This document shows positions 1 to 4,736 of a stretch of DNA of 5,743 nt, one piece after another. This stretch comes from Bacteroides sp. (GTDB lineage: Bacteria; Bacteroidota; Bacteroidia; Bacteroidales; Bacteroidaceae): the NCBI GenBank assembly GCA_017556595.1, contig JAFYML010000257.1, forward strand, positions 1 through 5,743, given 5' to 3'. The stretch's first letter is position 1, and each line of letters opens with the position of its first letter. The notes below the pieces were generated by a model. That model had not been told where the DNA came from and ran no database searches. It was given only the letters and a program-made list of their open reading frames with translations. The position numbers and the translations under genes were made by a program.

Positions 1-82
1 CCATAGCAGCTTGCAACGCTTTTAGCTTTTCATTGCCGGCCAAACCTACATTTTCAAGATCTTGTTCGTCTTTCTTTGCCAT
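1..82 (-). CDS. recA: RecA recombinase, N-terminal fragment (cut by window edge)
   Basis: This is the first 27 codons of a minus-strand gene that leaves the window on the left. The ATG lies at 82-80 and the translation opens MAKKDEQDLEN and continues through AGNEKLKALQAAM. The run K-L-K-A-L-Q-A-A-M is the characteristic start of the RecA N-terminal helix in Bacteroidetes, just before the ATPase core. RecA is the ATP-dependent strand-exchange protein of homologous recombination and DNA-damage repair in the cytoplasm. The Walker motifs lie outside the window and cannot be checked. The gene begins 44 bp after the bcp stop codon on the same strand. I find no TAnnTTTG box in that gap, so transcription probably comes from the bcp promoter. 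The identification rests on a short but distinctive stretch. Confidence 0.88.
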   Translation of the reverse strand, partial: MAKKDEQDLENVGLAGNEKLKALQAAM

Positions 83-112
83 AATGTAATTCGTTATTTT
101 AAGTTATTTCCT

Positions 113-124
113 ATTCAATTGAAT
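113..124. other. Perfect 12-bp palindrome between bcp and recA
   Basis: ATTCAATTGAAT reads the same on both strands and begins 2 bp after the bcp stop codon, about 30 bp before the recA start. It is AT-rich, and as a hairpin would have only a 4-bp stem, so it is not a convincing terminator. It could be a dimeric protein-binding site or chance in an AT-rich gap. Confidence 0.25.
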
Positions 125-126
125 TT

Positions 127-573
127 TTAAAGTATTTGTGCGGCATGCTCTTTTGTCTTTACCTCTTTGGGGGTAATAATTCGTTCGATTATACCCTCTT
201 CGTTGATGATGAACGTGGTGCGGAAAGTACCCATATATTTGCGTCCGTACATACTTTTTTCTCCCCAAACACCGAATTGTTCGACCAATTTTTTATCCGT
301 GTCGGCAATTAGTGTGAAGGGTAGGTTGTTCTTCTCTATGAACTTTTGGTGCGACTTTTCGCTATCTACACTTACGCCAATCACCTCATAGCCGGCTTTG
401 CGTAGCTCGCTATAGTTATCGCGTAGGTTGCAGGCTTGTGCCGTGCAGCCCGATGTGCTATCTTTGGGGTAGAAATAAAGTACAATCTTGCGGCCTTGAT
501 AGTTGCTCAAACGTATCTCTTCTCCTTTTTCATTGATGCCCAATAGTTCGGGGGCTTTGTCTCCTATGTTCAT
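127..573 (-). CDS. bcp: Thioredoxin-dependent thiol peroxidase (Bcp/PrxQ-type peroxiredoxin)
   Basis: This complete 148-aa protein has the usual length for the Bcp/PrxQ family. The family reduces hydrogen peroxide and organic hydroperoxides in the cytoplasm and is recycled by thioredoxin. The peroxiredoxin active site is visible: P36-x3-T40-x2-C43, with C43 as the peroxidatic cysteine, and C48 five residues later as the resolving cysteine, the spacing of atypical 2-Cys Bcp enzymes. R118 in GTFRTTF is the conserved active-site arginine. The thioredoxin-fold strand IVLYFYPKD (30-38) precedes the active site, and the dimer/substrate region VWGEKSMYGRKYMG (102-115) is typical. The ATG at 573-571 places the family's N-terminus (IGDKAPEL) correctly, with no Shine-Dalgarno sequence. 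The gene is followed by recA 44 bp downstream and faces the META-domain lipoprotein gene divergently. Nothing is missing or broken. Confidence 0.95.
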   Translation of the reverse strand: MNIGDKAPELLGINEKGEEIRLSNYQGRKIVLYFYPKDSTSGCTAQACNLRDNYSELRKAGYEVIGVSVDSEKSHQKFIEKNNLPFTLIADTDKKLVEQFGVWGEKSMYGRKYMGTFRTTFIINEEGIIERIITPKEVKTKEHAAQIL

Positions 574-596
574 AGTTTATTAAAATAATATTTCCG

Positions 597-624
597 CAAA
601 TATAATAGTAAAATCACAAACAAA
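597..624 (-). promoter_or_regulatory. Candidate Bacteroides-type promoter for bcp-recA
   Basis: On the minus strand TATATTTG (604-597) matches the Bacteroidetes -7 consensus TAnnTTTG. A TTTG (624-621) lies 16 bp upstream as a candidate -33 element. Initiation would fall near 588-590, giving a leader of about 15-20 nt before the bcp ATG. The motif is short and the region AT-rich, so this is a prediction only. Confidence 0.45.
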
Positions 625-700
625 ACGTAAAAAACTGCTAAATACTTTGTTGAAATGTTGCAAAAACAAAAACGAGTAGGCAAGTTGTAGGTTATTTTTC

Positions 701-708
701 TAACTTTG
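701..708 (+). promoter_or_regulatory. Candidate -7 box for the META-domain lipoprotein gene
   Basis: TAACTTTG is an exact match to the Bacteroidetes -7 consensus TAnnTTTG and lies 33 bp before the ATG at 742. The nearest upstream TTG (685-687) is only 13 bp away, shorter than the usual spacing, so the -33 element is weak or absent. The box also argues against translation starting at the in-frame TTG at 706, which lies inside it. Confidence 0.45.
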
Positions 709-741
709 CCATCGAATACGAAACAAAACAAGAATAGAACG

Positions 742-1530
742 ATGAAAAAATTAATGACTATTGGATGCTTGGCGGCTCTTTGTATGGGAGTTGCATCGTG
801 TGCATCGACTAAAAATGTTGCAACTTTGGCTTCGCTCGACGGAGAATGGAATATCATTGAAATTAATGGGGAAGTAGTAGTGCCGGCTCCTGGACAAACA
901 TTTCCGTTTATTGCTTTCAATGCGAAAACTGGTGAGGTATATGGTAATGCCGGATGTAATAGTATGACGGGTAGTATCAATAAAAATGCGAAAGCAGGCA
1001 CAATTGATTTAAGTGCTTTGGGTGCTACGAGCAGAATGTGCGAAGATATGAAAACCGAACAACAAGTGTTGCAAGCTTTGGCTAAAGTAAAGAAGTATAA
1101 TCAATTAAACGATGAAAATATGGCATTAACAGGTTCTTCAAAGAAAGATGTAATTGTATTGCAAAAGAAACAACCAAAGGTTAATTGGGATGACCTTTCT
1201 GGTAAATGGATGATTACACAAGCACAAGGCAAAGAAGTGCCTCAAGGCATGGAAAATCAACCATTTTTAGAGTTTAACCTCATTGACAATAAATTGCATG
1301 GTAATGCAGGATGTAATATTGTGAATGCAAGTCTTATACACGATGAGGCTAATCCTTCTTCGTTGAAATTTCATAGTTTGATACACACAATGATGATGTG
1401 TCCTGATATGGAGGTGGAAGATTCTGTAATTAAATCGTTGAATGCAACTGCTTCGTTTGGTGCATTAGCCGATGGTGCCGTAGGCCTCTACGATACTGAA
1501 AATAACTTGGTACTTGTAATGAAGAAATAA
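742..1530 (+). CDS. Lipoprotein with two tandem META (HslJ-like) domains
   Basis: This 262-aa protein starts with a lipoprotein signal: basic MKK, a short hydrophobic stretch, and a lipobox ending V-A-S-C with C20 as the lipidation site. No acidic cluster follows C20 (C-A-S-T-K-N), so the Bacteroidetes surface-export signal seems absent. A membrane-anchored periplasmic location is more likely than the cell surface (inference). The rest is an internal duplication of about 120 residues. Each half starts with G-x-W (W36, W156), has G-N-A-G-C-N (C72, C191), then M-C-x-D (C100, C220), and ends in a hydrophobic strand (VIVLQKK, LVLVMKK). This is the META domain pattern known from E. coli HslJ, a heat-inducible protein linked to novobiocin resistance. 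Its molecular function is not settled. The ATG at 742 is preferred over an upstream in-frame TTG because it gives an exact signal peptide. The gene stands alone, divergent from bcp and convergent with the YgiQ-family gene. Confidence 0.88.
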   Translation: MKKLMTIGCLAALCMGVASCASTKNVATLASLDGEWNIIEINGEVVVPAPGQTFPFIAFNAKTGEVYGNAGCNSMTGSINKNAKAGTIDLSALGATSRMCEDMKTEQQVLQALAKVKKYNQLNDENMALTGSSKKDVIVLQKKQPKVNWDDLSGKWMITQAQGKEVPQGMENQPFLEFNLIDNKLHGNAGCNIVNASLIHDEANPSSLKFHSLIHTMMMCPDMEVEDSVIKSLNATASFGALADGAVGLYDTENNLVLVMKK

Positions 1531-1531
1531 G

Positions 1532-1547
1532 AGCTATCTATATAGCT
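1532..1547. terminator. Possible weak bidirectional hairpin between convergent genes
   Basis: AGCTAT-CTAT-ATAGCT can form a 6-bp stem with a 4-nt loop. It spans the 3-bp gap between the convergent stop codons and the last codons of the YgiQ-family gene. The stem has only two G:C pairs. A pyrimidine-rich run (CTTATTTCTTC) follows on the minus strand, and no U-tract follows on the plus strand. It is the only stem-loop seen at this junction, but it is weak. Confidence 0.3.
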
Positions 1548-3336
1548 TGTCAATTAAATCTGACCTACCTATACGGCGCAACTCGTTAATGATGTTGCGC
1601 CGTTCTTCTTTTTTATACCAGAAGAAGAACATGCGTTGTGCTAACTTGTCGCGTTGGTTCTTAGCGCTATACACAGATTCAAGCGTGTAGGGATGGTGTC
1701 CTGTGTACCATGTTTCGGTGCTGATGGTCATAGGAGTGGGTGTAAAGTCTTGGATTTGCTCTAAATGAAAATCGAGTCGTTTGGTGATAACGGCAAGTTC
1801 GGCCATATCTTCGGCTTTGCATCCTGGATGGCTTGAGATGAAGTAGGGGATGAGTTGTTGTCTTAACCCTTCTTCGCGATTGATTTTATCGAAAATGCGT
1901 TTGAATGCTTCGAATTGCTTGAACGAAGGCTTGCGCATTATGTTCAATACATTGTCCGAGGTATGTTCGGGGGCTACTTTCAATCGGCCGCTGACGTGGT
2001 TCATGATGAGCTCGCGTGTGTATTGCGCGGCACTTTTGTTGATGGCGGCATCTTTGCTTTCGTGAAGCAATAAGTCGTAGCGAACGCCACTACCGATGAA
2101 TGTTTTCTTTATGCCGGGAAGTGCATCGACGGCATGGTAGATGTCGAGCAATGGACGATGGTCGGTATTAAGGTTTGGACATACTTTTGGGTGTATGCAC
2201 GATGGGCGTTTACACTTCTTGCATAGCTCTTGGTTATCTCCCTTCATGCTATACATATTTGCGCTAGGGCCGCCCAAATCGCTTAAGTATCCTTTGAAGT
2301 CGGGTAGTTGCATCACCTCTTTCACTTCGCGTAAGATGCTTTCTTTGCTACGGCTTGCAATGAACTTGCCTTGATGTGCCGAGATGGTGCAAAAAGCGCA
2401 TCCGCCAAAGCATCCACGATGGATGTTTACGGAGTGCTTTATCATGTCGTAAGCAGGGATGCGTTTACCTTTGTATTTAGGATGCGGCAAGCGAGTGTAG
2501 GGTAGGTCGTATGAGCGATCGAGTTCTTCGGTCGTCATCGGAGGGTAGGGCGGATTGACAACAATTGTCTGCTCGCCGATTTGTTGCAGGATTCTTGATG
2601 CTTCGTATTTGTTGCTTTCCTCTTCGATGTGTCGGAAGTTTTCGGCTTGCTTAATTTTATCTTTCAAGCAAGCTTCGTGCGAGTGTAGCACTATGTCGCC
2701 CTCTTCGGCGGTAATCTGCCGTGTTAATTGGGCGGTTTGACGGATACTATTCAGTGGCTCTCCCGAATCTATTCGGTGCGCAATCTCTATTATCGGCTTC
2801 TCGCCCATACCATAAACTAGTATGTCGGCATCGCTATCCACCAAGATGCTTGGACGTACGCGGTCTTGCCAATAGTCGTAGTGGGTCAGTCGTCGCATGC
2901 TTGCTTCAATGCCGCCGATTACTACCGGCACGTCGGGGAAAAGTTCTTTCAGTATCTTGCTATAAACGATGGTGGGATACTCGGGGCGCATATCGTTGCG
3001 TGCATCGGGTGTGTAAGCATCGTCGCTACGCAAACGCTTGTTGGCGGTATATTTATTTACCATGCTATCCATGCAACCGGCTGAAACTCCGAAGAATAGG
3101 CGTGGTTTACCGAGTTTTTTGAAATCGCGTAAATCGTCTCGCCAATTGGGTTGCGGCACGATGGCTACTCGCAATCCTTCGGCTTCGAGAATACGCCCAA
3201 TGACTGCCGCTCCGAACGATGGATGATCTACATACGCATCGCCGCTGAATAGGATGACATCTAATTCATCCCATCCACGCAATTCAACTTCTTTTTTTGT
3301 TGTCGGAAGCCAATCGGTCAATTGGTATTCTCTCAT
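1534..3336 (-). CDS. YgiQ-family radical SAM protein (UPF0313)
   Basis: This complete 600-aa protein belongs to the YgiQ/UPF0313 family of radical SAM enzymes. It has the family's N-terminal domain, recognisable by SGDAYVDHPSFG (31-42), KPRLFFGVSAG (77-87), DDAYTPD (105-111) and GGIEASMRRLTHYDYW (141-156). The radical SAM core follows, with C309-x3-C313-x2-C316 in GCFGGCAFC, which binds the 4Fe-4S cluster that cleaves S-adenosylmethionine. A second cysteine group (C372, C375, C380, C386) precedes TDHRPLLDIY, and APEHTSDN (455-462) and PYFISSHPGC (497-506) are further family signatures. The reaction and substrate are unknown to me. The protein ends soon after the core helices and lacks the low-complexity C-terminal tail of the longer enterobacterial YgiQ. 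The ATG at 3336-3334 puts the family N-terminus in place. It is the last gene of the minus-strand group, 6 bp after the 105-aa gene, and it ends 3 bp from the META gene. Confidence 0.93.
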   Translation of the reverse strand: MREYQLTDWLPTTKKEVELRGWDELDVILFSGDAYVDHPSFGAAVIGRILEAEGLRVAIVPQPNWRDDLRDFKKLGKPRLFFGVSAGCMDSMVNKYTANKRLRSDDAYTPDARNDMRPEYPTIVYSKILKELFPDVPVVIGGIEASMRRLTHYDYWQDRVRPSILVDSDADILVYGMGEKPIIEIAHRIDSGEPLNSIRQTAQLTRQITAEEGDIVLHSHEACLKDKIKQAENFRHIEEESNKYEASRILQQIGEQTIVVNPPYPPMTTEELDRSYDLPYTRLPHPKYKGKRIPAYDMIKHSVNIHRGCFGGCAFCTISAHQGKFIASRSKESILREVKEVMQLPDFKGYLSDLGGPSANMYSMKGDNQELCKKCKRPSCIHPKVCPNLNTDHRPLLDIYHAVDALPGIKKTFIGSGVRYDLLLHESKDAAINKSAAQYTRELIMNHVSGRLKVAPEHTSDNVLNIMRKPSFKQFEAFKRIFDKINREEGLRQQLIPYFISSHPGCKAEDMAELAVITKRLDFHLEQIQDFTPTPMTISTETWYTGHHPYTLESVYSAKNQRDKLAQRMFFFWYKKEERRNIINELRRIGRSDLIDKLYR

Positions 3337-3342
3337 ATTGTT

Positions 3343-3660
3343 TCACGCTTCTTGTTCAGTAAAATCTTGCTTTGCGCACCAATCTATGTATAGCATAATG
3401 AGCTGTTGCAAGCCGAATGCCTTCATGTTGTTGTGATAGACAACATCAATGCAAAGATCTAACAACTCTTTACGATTTTCCACATCGGCGGCTATCAGTG
3501 AACGGATGTTCAGCTTCAACTTCTCCAGTACACTTTCATCGACAATGCCGTTGCTATCAATCAAATGAGTGAGGAGGGCATATTTGCGAATAACCATTAG
3601 GTTTTCGTTGGATACATCGATGCTACGTGTTCCTTTGGGGTTGGCTTGTATGGTGTACAT
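3343..3660 (-). CDS. Hypothetical protein, 105 aa, unrecognised family
   Basis: I do not recognise this protein. It is a small soluble polypeptide with no signal peptide or membrane segment. After a short N-terminal strand-like part (MYTIQANPKGTRSIDVS) it looks mostly helical, with amphipathic segments around 20-34, 43-57 and 61-92. The C-terminus is acidic (KQDFTEQEA). It has two cysteines, C70 and C95, with no metal-binding spacing. It starts 22 bp after the acyltransferase stop and ends 6 bp before the YgiQ-family ATG. That spacing implies co-transcription and supports a real gene rather than a chance frame. The opposite-strand reading frame over its start does not match any neighbour. Its role is unknown. 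Its position suggests a link to the radical SAM protein, but only by location. Confidence 0.75.
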   Translation of the reverse strand: MYTIQANPKGTRSIDVSNENLMVIRKYALLTHLIDSNGIVDESVLEKLKLNIRSLIAADVENRKELLDLCIDVVYHNNMKAFGLQQLIMLYIDWCAKQDFTEQEA

Positions 3661-3682
3661 AGGTTGTTCGTTTTATTGTTGC

Positions 3683-4234
3683 TTATATCCCAATGCTGAA
3701 GTTTTCGGGATATTTTCCTTTGAAATCTTTGAAGTAAAGTTTAATTTCCTTCATATCCTTTTCTATATCGCCGGTAGGAGTAAACGCTTTGGTGGCATAG
3801 ATAGTTTTTTTTGTATAATCAATGCCGATAAGCACGATGGGTACTTGCGCTTTTTGTGCGATAAAGTAAAAGCCTTTTTTCCAATTAGGATTTGCTTTTC
3901 GTGTACCTTCGGGCGTGATAGCCAAGTGGAAATGTTTGCTTTCTTCGAACTTTTGTTTCATTTGGTCGACTAAAGACGTTCTTCGTCCACGATCCACAGG
4001 AATGCCTCCTACGGCTTTGAATATCAATCCAAGTGGAAAAAAGAACCACTCTTTTTTCATCATAAAACTTGTCTTACGGCCAATGGCGCCATAAAATAAT
4101 TTTCCGATGAATAAATCCCAATTGCTGGTATGAGGTGCCGCGCAGATGACGCACTTGTCATAGTTGGGTATAGTTACTTCCGTTTTCCATCCCAACAATT
4201 TGTAATAGATAAAACTATATAGTTTTTGTTTCAT
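3683..4234 (-). CDS. PlsC-type 1-acyl-glycerol-3-phosphate/lysophospholipid acyltransferase family protein
   Basis: This 183-aa protein is a compact member of the glycerolipid acyltransferase (LPLAT/PlsC) superfamily, whose members move acyl chains onto lysophospholipids or related acceptors at the inner membrane face. All four family motifs are visible. Motif I is H35-T-S-N-W-D40, the catalytic H-x4-D. Motif II is GGIPVDRGRR (76-85), motif III TPEGTR (107-112), and motif IV VPIVLIGIDY (131-140). The PHTSNWD form and the GFYFIAQKAQVP segment (121-132) fit a short subfamily seen in many bacteria, rather than canonical PlsC of about 240 aa. There is no clear transmembrane helix. The hydrophobic stretch at 63-80 could sit on the membrane. 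The acceptor is not predictable from sequence: lysophosphatidic acid, another lysolipid and an ornithine-lipid-like acceptor are all possible. It begins 5 bp after the 86-aa gene and precedes the 105-aa gene by 22 bp. Confidence 0.9.
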   Translation of the reverse strand: MKQKLYSFIYYKLLGWKTEVTIPNYDKCVICAAPHTSNWDLFIGKLFYGAIGRKTSFMMKKEWFFFPLGLIFKAVGGIPVDRGRRTSLVDQMKQKFEESKHFHLAITPEGTRKANPNWKKGFYFIAQKAQVPIVLIGIDYTKKTIYATKAFTPTGDIEKDMKEIKLYFKDFKGKYPENFSIGI

Positions 4235-4239
4235 GCCTC

Positions 4240-4500
4240 TTACAATTTGCTGATGGCATCGATAAGTTCGTTCGCTTTGGCGTTGAAGTCTTGTATAAGT
4301 TTCTTATAAAATCCTTTTACATTACCTGGTTGAGTATGGCTGATGCGGCTAATGAACTCATTTTGAGTGTTCAAGATATCGGCCAATACATCGTTTACCT
4401 TTGCTTGGTCAGCACAATTCTTACCATTAATTAGGCACTCGGCAAACAATTCGCCAACGATATAATTGATTCTCTTCTTAAGTACTTTTCTTTTTGCCAT
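4240..4500 (-). CDS. Small conserved-looking hypothetical protein, 86 aa
   Basis: This short basic protein starts MAKRKVLKKRINYIVGELFAEC. I have a general recollection of Bacteroidales small proteins beginning in this KRINYI..ELFAE fashion, but I know no function for them. It has no signal peptide or membrane helix. It looks all-helical: a basic N-terminal helix (1-24), a loop with C22 and C29, a helix at 31-53, a turn at HTQPGN (55-60), and a C-terminal helix (62-85). The ATG at 4500-4498 is preferred. An in-frame TTG at 4509 would add only three residues and has no support. It is the first gene of the four-gene minus-strand group, 5 bp before the acyltransferase, with a TAnnTTTG box about 45 bp upstream. 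The small basic helical form would suit an RNA- or protein-binding role, but that is speculation. Confidence 0.75.
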   Translation of the reverse strand: MAKRKVLKKRINYIVGELFAECLINGKNCADQAKVNDVLADILNTQNEFISRISHTQPGNVKGFYKKLIQDFNAKANELIDAISKL

Positions 4501-4544
4501 AACGTTCAAATGTTTAAAGTGAATAATAGTTCAAAATAGTATGG

Positions 4545-4552
4545 CAAAGATA
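4545..4552 (-). promoter_or_regulatory. Candidate -7 box for the four-gene minus-strand operon
   Basis: On the minus strand TATCTTTG (4552-4545) is an exact TAnnTTTG match, 45 bp upstream of the ATG of the 86-aa gene. No exact TTTG -33 element lies at the expected distance. That position runs into the AT-rich stretch and the 22-bp repeats at 4570-4613, which would therefore sit where an activator or repressor could act. Confidence 0.45.
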
Positions 4553-4569
4553 CAAGATAAATCGGAAAA

Positions 4570-4613
4570 ATTTCCCCTTAATGGAAAATAAATTTCTCCT
4601 TAATGGAAAATAA
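4570..4613. repeat. Two abutting 22-bp direct repeats in a divergent promoter region
   Basis: The copies at 4570-4591 and 4592-4613 are contiguous and differ at one base (C at 4575, T at 4597). They share CCTTAATGGAAAATAA. The first copy contains an inverted pair TTTCC-N7-GGAAA, which the second retains in slightly degenerate form (TTTCT-N7-GGAAA). A further GGAAA (4564-4568) precedes them and pairs with the first TTTCC. The 22-bp period is close to two DNA helical turns, so bound proteins would sit on the same face. The repeats lie immediately upstream of the -7 box of the leftward operon and upstream of the rightward pfp gene. They could be operator sites or a local duplication. Confidence 0.85.
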
Positions 4614-4654
4614 TTAAAACTTGAAATATAGTGTGTACGATTTCGAGAATGATA

Positions 4655-4686
4655 TTTGCATATTTGCCGAAAAATAGCGAAATTTG
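4655..4686 (+). promoter_or_regulatory. Weak candidate promoter for the PPi-phosphofructokinase gene
   Basis: GAAATTTG (4679-4686) matches TAnnTTTG in all but the first base, and TTTG at 4655-4658 lies 20 bp upstream. Initiation would be near 4693, giving a very AT-rich leader of about 43 nt without a Shine-Dalgarno sequence. GATATTTG (4651-4658) and CATATTTG (4659-4666) are alternative near-matches, so the exact promoter is not settled. Confidence 0.25.
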
Positions 4687-4736
4687 CGTCGATTATTGCG
4701 ATACGAATTTTTATACACAATTTAATATTTATAGAA

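Noticed and set aside
641..680. Possible inverted repeat TTTGTT...AACAAA upstream of the META gene
   Set aside because: The arms are short, the loop is long and the region is AT-rich, so it is not distinguishable from chance.
706..741. N-terminal extension of the META lipoprotein from an in-frame TTG
   Set aside because: It would add twelve polar residues ahead of an intact lipoprotein signal and start inside the candidate -7 box. The ATG at 742 explains the signal peptide exactly.
570..1001. Minus-strand open frame of 143 codons opposite the start of the META-domain gene
   Set aside because: It runs antisense to a well-supported lipoprotein gene and across its promoter region. The predicted protein is low-complexity hydrophobic sequence with no family resemblance.
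2721..3122. Plus-strand open frame of 133 codons within the YgiQ-family gene
   Set aside because: It is a shadow of the radical SAM coding frame. The other plus-strand frames at 1850-2065, 2141-2374, 2555-2740 and 2866-3436 are likewise antisense to conserved family motifs.
3569..3973. Plus-strand open frame of 134 codons across the 105-aa gene and the acyltransferase gene
   Set aside because: It spans two minus-strand genes and their gap. The acyltransferase motifs show which strand is coded, and the cysteine- and phenylalanine-rich translation looks like a shadow.
4570..4613. Start of a CRISPR array
   Set aside because: There are only two copies, they abut with no spacer, and no cas gene is nearby.
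4514..4720. Minus-strand open frame of 68 codons in the divergent intergenic region
   Set aside because: It crosses the 22-bp repeats and both promoter candidates, has biased AT-rich codons, and resembles no protein family.
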